This document shows, in pieces, positions 8,477 to 15,379 of a DNA stretch of 32,254 bases (its first letter is position 1; the number at the start of each line of letters is the position of its first letter). The stretch is taken from contig JABJIE010000049.1 in NCBI GenBank assembly GCA_018661505.1, forward strand, positions 1 to 32,254, read 5' to 3'. The position numbers and the translations under genes were made by a program. A model generated the notes under the pieces. It was not told where the DNA came from. It did no database searches and saw nothing but the letters and a program-made list of their open reading frames with translations. The DNA comes from Lentimicrobiaceae bacterium. Its GTDB lineage: Bacteria > Bacteroidota > Bacteroidia > Bacteroidales > F082.

Positions 8477-9118
8477 TTAACCAAGAAACACTTCTATTTC
8501 ACTAAGCTCCGAGATAATATTACTTGTTCTAGCTTCAAGTCTTTCATGGGATTGATGTCCGCTGGATATGAGTAAACAATCTATTTCTAGGTTCTGAGCC
8601 ACCTCATAGTCATGAATTGTATCTCCTATCATTATTATATCATCCGTAGAACAGCCAATTTCAGAAATTAGTTTCTTGCCAACATCAACTTTACTGTGAG
8701 CATAATGATCAGAAATACCGCTTACATTTTCAAAGTAAGAATCTATTCCAAAATTTGATAGAGACTTGACTAGCATATTATGCTCCATTGCAGATAATAC
8801 ATGCTGCTTTATTCCTTTTTGATTAATTGTATTCAATATCGCATGGCAGCCTTTGTGCAGTTTTACGCTAGTAATTCCAGAATAATATTCATTAATAAAT
8901 TCCAGTGCTGGTTTTTCAAAATCAATTTTATTGAAGTCAAAACCAATAGCCCTGTAATAATCTTTCACTGGAAAAGTAAAATGTTTTTTGTAGATATCAA
9001 TTGTTATGTTTTCCAATTGATGATTACTAAGTACTTTATTCATGCAGCTAACACAATACTGAGTATCATTTAATAGGGTTCCATTCCAATCCCATATAAT
9101 GTGTTTCTTTTTATGCAA
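8477..9118 (-). CDS. HAD-superfamily hydrolase, phosphoglycolate-phosphatase-like
   Basis: 213-residue cytosolic HAD protein. Motif I is IIWDWNGTLLND (about 8-19), motif II the VLSAME strand (about 107-112), motif III a Lys in AHSKVDVGKKL (about 142-152), and motif IV IMIGDTIHDYEVA (about 161-173). A helical cap of about 80 residues lies between motifs I and II. The residue two after the nucleophile Asp is Asn (D-W-N) where most HAD phosphatases carry the general-acid Asp, so activity may differ from a standard phosphatase. The start is TTG at 9118; an in-frame stop lies 15 bases upstream and there is no ATG before motif I. The substrate cannot be predicted. It lies downstream of the THX gene, separated by 80 bases. 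Confidence 0.85.
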   Translation of the reverse strand: MHKKKHIIWDWNGTLLNDTQYCVSCMNKVLSNHQLENITIDIYKKHFTFPVKDYYRAIGFDFNKIDFEKPALEFINEYYSGITSVKLHKGCHAILNTINQKGIKQHVLSAMEHNMLVKSLSNFGIDSYFENVSGISDHYAHSKVDVGKKLISEIGCSTDDIIMIGDTIHDYEVAQNLEIDCLLISSGHQSHERLEARTSNIISELSEIEVFLG

Positions 9119-9198
9119 TACTGTAAGCCTTTACTTTGGTAAGGGTTTAAAATAAGTACTTAAAAACCTCCAAACCTAAATAGGTCTAATTTAAACTT

Positions 9199-9534
9199 CT
9201 ACTTCTTTGCAGTAGCCTTTTTAGCTGGAGCTTTTTTAGCGGCTTTGGGTTTGGCTTCAGCTTTTGGAGCTTCAGCTTTTGATTTCTTTGCTGTAGATTT
9301 CTTAGCAGCAGTTGTCTTCTTAGCTGTAGCTTTTTTTGCAGGTGCCTTTTTTACTTTGGCTTCTGCAGCTTCTTCAATTTTTACATCAACTTCTTCAACA
9401 ACGGGGCTAGCTTTCTTTGTAGCTTTTTTCTTTACAGGAGGAACATACAAGGGAGTTCTTTTTTTACGTCGTTTTACTCCATATGATCCAATGATTCTCT
9501 TTCCTTTCTTTGTTTTTTTATCTCCTTTACCCAT
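9199..9534 (-). CDS. 30S ribosomal protein THX with histone-H1-like Lys/Ala tail
   Basis: 111 residues. Residues 1-25 (MGKGDKKTKKGKRIIGSYGV and the following RRKK) match the small ribosomal protein THX of Bacteroidota, which is normally little more than this segment and sits in the head of the 30S subunit. Residues about 26-45 form a Pro/Lys linker, about 46-60 an acidic patch (VVEEVDVKIEEAAEAK), and about 61-111 a low-complexity run of AKK-type units (APAKKATAKK, TTAAKKSTAKK, repeated at the end). The tail resembles bacterial histone-H1-like proteins that bind nucleic acid. Whether the protein stays on the ribosome, coats DNA or does both is not decided by the sequence. The ATG is clear. Confidence 0.8.
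   Translation of the reverse strand: MGKGDKKTKKGKRIIGSYGVKRRKKRTPLYVPPVKKKATKKASPVVEEVDVKIEEAAEAKVKKAPAKKATAKKTTAAKKSTAKKSKAEAPKAEAKPKAAKKAPAKKATAKK
9202..9357 (-). repeat. Low-complexity coding repeat (AKK/PAKKA units) in the THX tail
   Basis: The 3' half of the THX-like gene encodes imperfect units of Ala-Lys-Lys with interspersed Thr, Ser and Pro, ending in a near copy (PAKKATAKK) of the unit at residues 64-72. This DNA is prone to slippage, so length may vary between strains. Confidence 0.6.
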
Positions 9535-9600
9535 GTTGTATTAATTTTTTTTATTGAAAATTGAGGGGTAAAATTAGGAAAAAACATTCACTGCACAAAA

Positions 9601-10287
9601 TCAAATAATTGTATTGAAGAAGTGCTTCTCCAATACATCCCATTTACTGACTGAATTTCTAGCCCAATTGATTAAAATATCTATGCGTTCTGATGGATCT
9701 AACTGCCATTTTATTTCACTTTTTCTTAGCCTTTGGGTGAGAGTGTATAAACACAGGGCTGCTGAAACTGAGATATTGTAGCTTTCTGTAAAGCCATACA
9801 TAGGTATCGTTAGTATTTCATCAGAATTTTCTATGGCTATATCGCTAAGGCCGGTTAATTCTGTGCCAAATAACAGAGCAGTTTTCTCGTCGATAGGAAT
9901 ATCATCAATACCATATGATTTTTTATGTGGTGTTGTTGCAACAATTTTATATCCTGATTTCTTCAAGCTGTTAATTACCTCTAAAGTATTATTATCGCTA
10001 TTGTTGTACTTCATGATATTCAGCCATTTTGATGATCCCATTGCTACTTCTGGATTGACATCATAGTTGTTTTTATTTTCTATGATGTGAACATCATGCA
10101 CACCAGTAAGGTCGCATGACCTCAGAACAGCACTGGCATTATGAGGTTGATATACATCCTCTATCACAACAGTGATATGTTTTGTACGATTTTTTATAAT
10201 ATTCTCAAACCTTTTCTTTCGTTCTTCTGATACGAAGGTCATCATGTAGTCGACTAACTTTTCTTTAACCAGAATATCGTACTCCAT
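9601..10287 (-). CDS. SpoU/TrmH-family RNA 2'-O-methyltransferase
   Basis: SAM-dependent RNA ribose methyltransferase of the knotted SPOUT fold, 228 residues. All three SpoU motifs are present: NASAVLRSCDLTG (about 49-61) with the catalytic Arg, ALLFGTELTGLS (about 135-146), and IPMYGFTESYNISVSAAL (about 156-173), which forms the knot and SAM site. The short N-terminal helical part and C-terminal RLRKSEIKW extension match tRNA (Gm18) methyltransferase TrmH rather than the rRNA enzyme RlmB. Modification of tRNA G18 is therefore the likely role, but the target is inferred from overall layout. It is separated from the DUF4301 gene by 84 bases and from the THX gene by 66, all on the minus strand. 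Confidence 0.9.
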   Translation of the reverse strand: MEYDILVKEKLVDYMMTFVSEERKKRFENIIKNRTKHITVVIEDVYQPHNASAVLRSCDLTGVHDVHIIENKNNYDVNPEVAMGSSKWLNIMKYNNSDNNTLEVINSLKKSGYKIVATTPHKKSYGIDDIPIDEKTALLFGTELTGLSDIAIENSDEILTIPMYGFTESYNISVSAALCLYTLTQRLRKSEIKWQLDPSERIDILINWARNSVSKWDVLEKHFFNTII

Positions 10288-10371
10288 TGGTTTTTTTAAG
10301 AGTAAAAATAGGCAATTTAGTATACGATAATACCAATACTACTTCCTTTTGACTAATTATAATAGCTGTTT

Positions 10372-11925
10372 TTATTTGTTTTGATGTTCTGGTCTTAGCA
10401 AATCGTTGATGGTCTTAACCGGATTAAATGTTACCAAGGGAGTTTCGACAAAAACTGTTATCCAATCGGACATTGCACCATTCCATAATCCAGGTAATTC
10501 CTGTACCTTTAGACTACTATTTCCCTGTGATTTTATGGATATCAGTCCAGTGTTGGGATCTACGTAATCTTTTAGGTTGAAATTATTACCCTCAAAATCT
10601 CTAACCCCGCATACAAGGTCAACTGGGTTAAAATGGGATGAGTTAGCTAAAATATCTTGCTGATTTTTATCGGATAGGTTCATTTGTGATGACTCTACAA
10701 TTTGCAATGACCTACCTTGTGTAAAATCATTAACCCAAAAAGGTCCTCCACCTGGCTCTCCTTCATTTTTAACCATTCCACATACTCTTATTGGTCTGTT
10801 AAGTTTGTTAAAGAGGTGATCTATTTTTTCTATTTTATCAAACCCATGATATGAATCAGGCAGGAAAATATTTAAGTCTTTTTGAATGTAATCTTCAATA
10901 TCTGCAAGCTCCTGTGACGTAGGATTACCACTATCAAGTATTTCAAGATAATCAAATACAGTTTCTTGAATTTTTATGAGTAGACCTCCTATTACTTTCT
11001 TGAATTTATATGTAGTTTCTCTAAGATTATCAGGGACTACATTGTCAATGTTTTTTATGAATATAATTTCAGTATTTAGATCATTTAGGTTTTCTATTAA
11101 TGCACCATGACCTCCAGGACGAAAGAGAATTGAGTCATCTTCATTTCGAAAAGGTTTATTATCACTGGTAACTGCTATTGTATCTGTTGAAGGTTTTTGT
11201 TTGGAAAAGGTTATCTCATAATTTACTCCAAAACGCTTTTGATATTTATCTACCTTTTCTGCAATTAGATCATTAAATTTAGACTTGTGCTCAGGAGATA
11301 CAGTCAGGTGTATTCTTGATTTTTTGTTTTTATTAGTTGAGTAGATTGCTGCTTCCACAAGATGTTCTTCAACCGAGGTTCTTGGTCCGTCTTGGTAGTC
11401 ATGAAATAACAATAATCCCTTGGGTAAATTAGCATAATCCATTCCCTTTTTTGATAGGAAGTAATCAATAATAAGTCCCAGATCAAAATTAGAAATAAGA
11501 TTTTCAATTTCTAACCCATCATCAAGCATGAGTTCCTTTAGCTGCGGATAGAATGCAAACTTTTTTATGTTTTTGAAAAAAAGTTTAACAGGTATTAGCT
11601 CTTCATCATTGTTAAACAGATTAATACACTCTTTGTTGTTTTCAAAAGACTGGCGAAATTCATATAAGCCCTTGAACATTCTGCTTGCGGCTCCAGATGC
11701 CGGCACAAACTTTATGATTTTATAGTTATCATGCTTTTCCAAAAAATAATCTTCCAATTTATTGATTTCAGTTTCTGAAAATACACTGAGCCCATTACCA
11801 TCAGAGACAGGTGCTAACAAATCCATATATGGAAAACCGTTCTTAAAGTTAGATATTTGCTCATGTACGATATCTTCAGTAAGACCTCTTTTCTTTATTT
11901 GATTTATATCTTTAGTAGTAAACAT
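10372..11925 (-). CDS. DUF4301 protein with nucleotidyltransferase-like motifs
   Basis: 517-residue cytosolic protein of a family without an established function. Sequence features suggest a distant sugar-nucleotide pyrophosphorylase fold: a Gly-rich turn PASGAASRM (75-83) in the place of the N-terminal nucleotide loop, HLTVSPEH (206-213) resembling the 'I-M-T-S-x-H' strand of UDP-sugar pyrophosphorylases, RPGGHGAL (269-276) like their P-x-G-N/H-G loop, and FIKNIDN (289-295) like the V-D-N metal site. A second Gly-rich stretch, GEPGGGPFW, lies near 385-400. The family assignment is firm in my judgement; the enzymatic class is my inference from motif order. The gene stands alone, 84 bases upstream of the methyltransferase gene. 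Confidence 0.85.
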   Translation of the reverse strand: MFTTKDINQIKKRGLTEDIVHEQISNFKNGFPYMDLLAPVSDGNGLSVFSETEINKLEDYFLEKHDNYKIIKFVPASGAASRMFKGLYEFRQSFENNKECINLFNNDEELIPVKLFFKNIKKFAFYPQLKELMLDDGLEIENLISNFDLGLIIDYFLSKKGMDYANLPKGLLLFHDYQDGPRTSVEEHLVEAAIYSTNKNKKSRIHLTVSPEHKSKFNDLIAEKVDKYQKRFGVNYEITFSKQKPSTDTIAVTSDNKPFRNEDDSILFRPGGHGALIENLNDLNTEIIFIKNIDNVVPDNLRETTYKFKKVIGGLLIKIQETVFDYLEILDSGNPTSQELADIEDYIQKDLNIFLPDSYHGFDKIEKIDHLFNKLNRPIRVCGMVKNEGEPGGGPFWVNDFTQGRSLQIVESSQMNLSDKNQQDILANSSHFNPVDLVCGVRDFEGNNFNLKDYVDPNTGLISIKSQGNSSLKVQELPGLWNGAMSDWITVFVETPLVTFNPVKTINDLLRPEHQNK

Positions 11926-12045
11926 ATAATAAATTAATTTTTGATAAAATTACTCATTTCAATTAATCAATTTGCCACTTAACGACTATTTTATAGTTGG
12001 AATTTAATTTTTTCAATGCGAGTTAAATTCAGACATAAAAATAAC

Positions 12046-12053
12046 TATTTTTG
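12046..12053 (+). promoter_or_regulatory. Promoter -7 box TATTTTTG before tRNA-Leu
   Basis: Exact TAnnTTTG, eleven bases before the mature 5' end of the tRNA, leaving a short 5' leader for RNase P to remove. Confidence 0.6.
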
Positions 12054-12064
12054 CAGCCAATTAA

Positions 12065-12148
12065 GCCCAGATGGCGGAAATGGTAGACGCGCATGGTTGA
12101 GGGCCATGTTCTCGCAAGGGAGTGCAAGTTCGATTCTTGTTCTGGGCA
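12065..12148 (+). tRNA. tRNA-Leu (anticodon GAG)
   Basis: The acceptor arm GCCCAGA (12065-12071) pairs with TCTGGGC (12141-12147), and A12148 is the discriminator. The anticodon stem is CATGG/CCATG around the loop TTGAGGG, giving GAG for CUC/CUU leucine codons. A long variable arm (TTCTC...GGAG) confirms a class II tRNA, and the T arm contains GTTCGATTC. CCA is not encoded. Confidence 0.95.
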
Positions 12149-12317
12149 CAATTACTCGGTTTTAGACTTATATTAGGGATTTGATACCAAATATTACCTA
12201 TTACTAATGTAATTTCATTTTTTATTCCTCTAACCATTCCGTGATTATTCTTAACATCTACCCACATTTCATAAATTGCTATTTTAGCAAGTATATGTGT
12301 CAATAAAACAGATAATT

Positions 12318-12656
12318 ATGGATTTGATAGATTGGAATGATTTTGAAAAAGTGGAATTGAGGTCAGGTACAATAATTAATGCCATTGAATTCACACAGGC
12401 CATAAAACCAGCATTTATAATTACTGTTGATTTTGGATCAGAATTAGGCATAAAGAAAACCAGCGCACAGGTTACAGACTTGTATACTACTACGGAGCTA
12501 GTTGGCAAACAAATTATGGGTATTGTAAATTTTCCTCCAAAGCAAATTGGCCCAATAATATCAGAGTTTTTACTTACTGGATTAATTCAGGATGATGGCT
12601 CTGTTGTGCTTGCAATACCTGACAAGAAAGTAAAGAATGGTCTTAAACTCGCTTAG
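12318..12656 (+). CDS. csaA: CsaA-like tRNA-binding-domain protein (putative chaperone)
   Basis: 112-residue cytosolic protein with the EMAP-II/Trbp111 OB fold. Recognisable family stretches are FEKVELRSGTI (about 8-18), VDFGSELGIKKTSAQVTDLY (about 36-55) and the dimer-forming IMGIVNFPPKQIGPIISEFLLTG (about 66-88). CsaA of Bacillus and E. coli YgjH are about 110 residues, so the ATG at 12318 is preferred over a GTG at 12297. The family binds tRNA or acts as an export-linked chaperone; which applies here is not shown. The gene lies 169 bases after tRNA-Leu, and its stop is two bases from the convergent msrA stop. Confidence 0.9.
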   Translation: MDLIDWNDFEKVELRSGTIINAIEFTQAIKPAFIITVDFGSELGIKKTSAQVTDLYTTTELVGKQIMGIVNFPPKQIGPIISEFLLTGLIQDDGSVVLAIPDKKVKNGLKLA

Positions 12657-12658
12657 AA

Positions 12659-13297
12659 TTACTTTTTTAATTTATCCGAGAACACCTTCTCAAATTTCTC
12701 AACTTTAGGAGTGATAACAACATTGCAATATTGACTATACGGATTTCTTTCGTAGTAATCTTTGTGATATGATTCTGCAGGATAAAATGTATCCAGCATT
12801 TGGATTTCAGTTACAATAGGGTCATCCCAAATGCCTGCGTTACTGAGTTTATCAAGATATTTAGTTGCAATTTGTTTTTGTGTATCATCACTACAAAAAA
12901 TAGCAGACCTGTACTGTGTTCCATAATCTGCACCTTGTCGGTTTAATGTTGTTGGGTCATGAGTTTGCCAGAAAATCTCAAGTAAATCTTCGTAGCTAAT
13001 TTTTTCTGGGTTGAAGGTTATCTGAGTAACTTCAGCATGGCCAGTCTCGCCAGATACAACTTCTTTATAGGTTGGGTTTTTGGTTGTGCCTCCTGCAAAT
13101 CCTGGCTCAACAGTTTTTACACCATCGACTCTTTCAAAAATTGCCTCTGTGCACCAAAAACAACCTGATCCAAATGTGGCTATTTCTGTATTCATAATAC
13201 TTTTACTATTTGCTTTATTTTGTGAGTAGGTAATGTTAGACAAAGAAACAAAAAAAAATATTTGTAATAATAATAGGGTTTTGGAATTTAATTTCAT
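12659..13297 (-). CDS. msrA: Peptide methionine sulfoxide reductase MsrA, predicted exported
   Basis: Reduces methionine-S-sulfoxide in oxidised proteins. 212 residues: a signal peptide (hydrophobic about 8-20, cleavage near TYSQ) followed by a complete MsrA domain from about residue 37. The nucleophile is C46 in GSGCFWC, and later family motifs are GHAEVTQITFNP, FWQTHDPTTLNRQGADYGTQYRSAIF and the C-terminal YSQYC, whose Cys can serve as the resolving thiol. No MsrB domain is fused. The promoter box ends only four bases before the ATG, so the mRNA is probably leaderless. M35 (MNTEIATFG) sits exactly where cytosolic MsrA proteins start and could yield a second, cytosolic form. The export prediction is from sequence only. 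Confidence 0.95.
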   Translation of the reverse strand: MKLNSKTLLLLQIFFFVSLSNITYSQNKANSKSIMNTEIATFGSGCFWCTEAIFERVDGVKTVEPGFAGGTTKNPTYKEVVSGETGHAEVTQITFNPEKISYEDLLEIFWQTHDPTTLNRQGADYGTQYRSAIFCSDDTQKQIATKYLDKLSNAGIWDDPIVTEIQMLDTFYPAESYHKDYYERNPYSQYCNVVITPKVEKFEKVFSDKLKK

Positions 13298-13301
13298 GTG
13301 G

Positions 13302-13309
13302 CAAAGATA
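13302..13309 (-). promoter_or_regulatory. Promoter -7 box TATCTTTG abutting the msrA start
   Basis: Exact TAnnTTTG on the minus strand, followed by CCAC and then the ATG. With the usual spacing of about five bases, transcription would start on the A of the start codon. Confidence 0.6.
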
Positions 13310-13365
13310 GCAGTATAAAATGTGTAATCACTGAATTAACAACGATTTAACCTATTCAATATAAT

Positions 13366-13950
13366 CTACAGTAGTATGAGTTTTTTACCGTAAATGAGCT
13401 CTTCAATTTCTGGCGATGGTCCAAGGTACTTTTCTCTAAAACCATTCATTTCATCTGTTGTTTTTTCAGATAGTAAGCCAGCCATTTTTTTCATCGCATT
13501 TTCACCTATGATAATAGGAGGGGTGTTCAAGATCATTTTATTTCCTTTGAACTGCGCAACCAGTTGATATTCATTCATGTTTTTTATTTCTTCTCCATAG
13601 AAGAAACATGTGGATAACCAATTATCTAGATTGAAGCTGTTCATGTCTATCATAATTGGCTGTGAGCCTTTACTTGACATTACTTCATTGTGGTAATTAT
13701 GCAGGCTTTGAAGAGATTCCGGAGACATGGTTTGTTGCATCTTTGTATGGCATTTTTGACAAATTGCAAACTCATATATTGTTGATGAAAAAGTGTGACC
13801 TTCATAGTTTCTCATAGCTTTTTCCACCACGTAAGGTTCTTCATTGTCCAATAAATTTATATTACAAATATTACAATTCTCAAATGGTTGATCGGTGATA
13901 TCTGAATAAAAACGTTTTGGAATATCCTGCGAAAACTCTCGTTGATTCAT
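13366..13950 (-). CDS. Unknown protein with two CxxC pairs (putative zinc site)
   Basis: I do not recognise this 194-residue protein. It has no signal peptide or membrane segment. The N-terminal third carries two cysteine pairs, CNIC (27-30) and CQKC (64-67 region), spaced about 35 residues apart around a hydrophobic strand pair (SSTIYEFAIC), which fits a four-Cys treble-clef or rubredoxin-like zinc knuckle. A helical, Met- and Gln-rich stretch follows, with a second globular part from about residue 105 to the end. It is transcribed away from the DUF3127 gene and lies 68 bases upstream of the msrA promoter region. No function can be assigned. Confidence 0.8.
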   Translation of the reverse strand: MNQREFSQDIPKRFYSDITDQPFENCNICNINLLDNEEPYVVEKAMRNYEGHTFSSTIYEFAICQKCHTKMQQTMSPESLQSLHNYHNEVMSSKGSQPIMIDMNSFNLDNWLSTCFFYGEEIKNMNEYQLVAQFKGNKMILNTPPIIIGENAMKKMAGLLSEKTTDEMNGFREKYLGPSPEIEELIYGKKLILL

Positions 13951-14040
13951 TGTTGAGAAATTATATACAAAAGTATTAGATTTAAATAAGATGGCAATAT
14001 AATAAGACTTTATCTATAATCATTTATTTACTATTTTAAT

Positions 14041-14048
14041 TACTTTTG
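14041..14048 (+). promoter_or_regulatory. Promoter -7 box TACTTTTG before the DUF3127-EamA unit
   Basis: Exact TAnnTTTG. Predicted initiation near 14053 leaves about 17 bases to the ATG at 14070 and supports that start over the in-frame TTG at 14061. Confidence 0.6.
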
Positions 14049-14069
14049 TTAATCTAAAAATTGTTAATA

Positions 14070-14420
14070 ATGAGTCTACAAGTAAAAGGCAAGCTAATCC
14101 AAAAATTGCAAGCCGAAACCGGTGAAGGTAAAAATGGAAAGTGGGAGAAGCAACAGTTTGTAATCGAAACGGACGAGCAGTTTCCAAAGAAAATATGCAT
14201 CATGCTATGGGGTGATAAAATAACCATGCTCGAGAAGGTGACAGAAGGTGACATATTAAATGTTTCCATTAATATTGAGTCTAGGGAGTTTAACGCAAGG
14301 TGGTATACCGATATTAAGGCATGGCGAATTGAAAAGGAAGCTGATGAAGGTGTTTCTACCCCAATGCCTGAAGCACCACCTGAGGATCTTGGTCTTCCGG
14401 ATGATGATCTCCCTTTCTAA
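14070..14420 (+). CDS. DUF3127 protein with SSB-like acidic C-terminal tip
   Basis: 116-residue cytosolic protein. Residues 1-90 match DUF3127, a Bacteroidota family that reads as a small OB-fold-like beta barrel: VKGKLIQKL, KWEKQQFVIET, FPKKICIMLWGD, VSINIESREFNARWYTDIKAWRIE. A Pro- and acid-rich linker follows and the protein ends DDDLPF, very close to the DDDIPF tip by which single-stranded DNA-binding protein recruits repair and replication partners. The combination suggests a nucleic-acid-associated protein, but binding is not shown by the sequence. The ATG at 14070 gives MSLQVKGK. The transporter gene begins three bases after its stop, so the two are cotranscribed. Confidence 0.9.
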   Translation: MSLQVKGKLIQKLQAETGEGKNGKWEKQQFVIETDEQFPKKICIMLWGDKITMLEKVTEGDILNVSINIESREFNARWYTDIKAWRIEKEADEGVSTPMPEAPPEDLGLPDDDLPF

Positions 14421-14423
14421 GTA

Positions 14424-15317
14424 ATGTCAAGAAAATTAATTTTTGCCCATCTTGCTATTCTTGGTGCTAACATTATATATGGCCTTAACTATGTTATAGC
14501 CAAGGATATAATGCCCGACTACCTTGAGCCAAGAGCTATTATTTTTTTAAGAGTAGCTGGTGCATCTGCGGTTTTTTGGCTTGTAAGTGTTTTTGGTTTT
14601 GGAGAAAAGGTTGCCAGAAAAGATTTAATCAGATTAGGTTTAATTTCTTTTTTAGGTGTTGGTCTTAACCAGATTATGTTTTTTGAGGGATTAAATTTAA
14701 CAACACCAATTAATGCCTCGGTTATAATGGTGGGCATTCCCATTTTAGTTCTTGTATTTTCTCATTTTTTCATCGGAGATAGACTTACTTCAAATAAACT
14801 TATAGGTATTTTACTGGGGTTCTTAGGAGCAGCCTACTTAATATTTCAGTCTGGTCCCATATCATTCAAATCAGATACTTTTGTAGGAAACTTATTCATA
14901 TTCATTAATGCAACAGCATACTCACTATACCTGGTTTTAGTTAAACCTTTAATGGTAAAATATCATCCCTTGACAATAATGAAGTGGGTATTTTTGTTTG
15001 GACTTTTTTATGTTACTCCTTTCACCATAAATTTAGCCCTCACATCTGATTATAGCGTTATTCCTCTTAGTATATGGCTATCCATAGGTTTTGTGATAAT
15101 ATTTACAACTATTTTTGCGTACTTCTTAAACAACTATTCATTGAAAACAATCAGCCCTACCATAAACAGTGCATATATTTTTCTCCAACCAGTGGTAGCA
15201 TCTCTTGTGGCATTGATTTTTGCAAAAGATCACCTTTCCATTCATACCATTATTTCAGCAGTTATGATATTTATTGGTGTTTATTTTGTTAGTTTTAAAA
15301 AAACAAACATAAATTAG
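14424..15317 (+). CDS. EamA-family (DMT superfamily) transporter
   Basis: 297-residue inner-membrane protein with ten predicted helices in two EamA repeats (about 8-140 and 150-290). Family marks include the first-helix LGANIIYGLNYVIAK, the loop RPT-like ARAIIFLRVAGASA, and the second-repeat end TISPTINSAYIFLQPVVASLVALIFAKDHLS, typical of drug/metabolite exporters. Substrates in this family range from amino acids to nucleobases and cannot be read from sequence. It begins three bases after the DUF3127 gene; the pairing is probably transcriptional convenience, since no functional link is visible. Confidence 0.92.
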   Translation: MSRKLIFAHLAILGANIIYGLNYVIAKDIMPDYLEPRAIIFLRVAGASAVFWLVSVFGFGEKVARKDLIRLGLISFLGVGLNQIMFFEGLNLTTPINASVIMVGIPILVLVFSHFFIGDRLTSNKLIGILLGFLGAAYLIFQSGPISFKSDTFVGNLFIFINATAYSLYLVLVKPLMVKYHPLTIMKWVFLFGLFYVTPFTINLALTSDYSVIPLSIWLSIGFVIIFTTIFAYFLNNYSLKTISPTINSAYIFLQPVVASLVALIFAKDHLSIHTIISAVMIFIGVYFVSFKKTNIN

Positions 15318-15379
15318 CAGACTGATTCAATGATTTTCACTTCTGTGATATAAGTATATTTAAAGAATATTGATATTTA

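Noticed and set aside
9128-9145. Stem-loop CCTTTAC-TTTG-GTAAGGG upstream of the HAD gene as a riboswitch or translational lock
   Set aside because: The pairing is good only on the plus strand, which is not the gene's strand; on the minus strand two A-C mismatches break the stem.
9245-9544. Plus-strand hydrophobic open frame opposite the THX gene
   Set aside because: A Phe/Ala-rich mirror of the Lys/Ala repeat on the other strand; Lys codons read in reverse give Phe, so the open frame is a composition artefact.
12200-12226. Hairpin ATTAC-TAAT-GTAAT followed by T-rich DNA as a tRNA-Leu terminator
   Set aside because: Only five A/T-rich base pairs and an interrupted T-run; too weak to call.
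12061-12303. Minus-strand 80-residue open frame over tRNA-Leu
   Set aside because: Its C-terminal half is the antisense reading of the tRNA gene, a well-known false protein.
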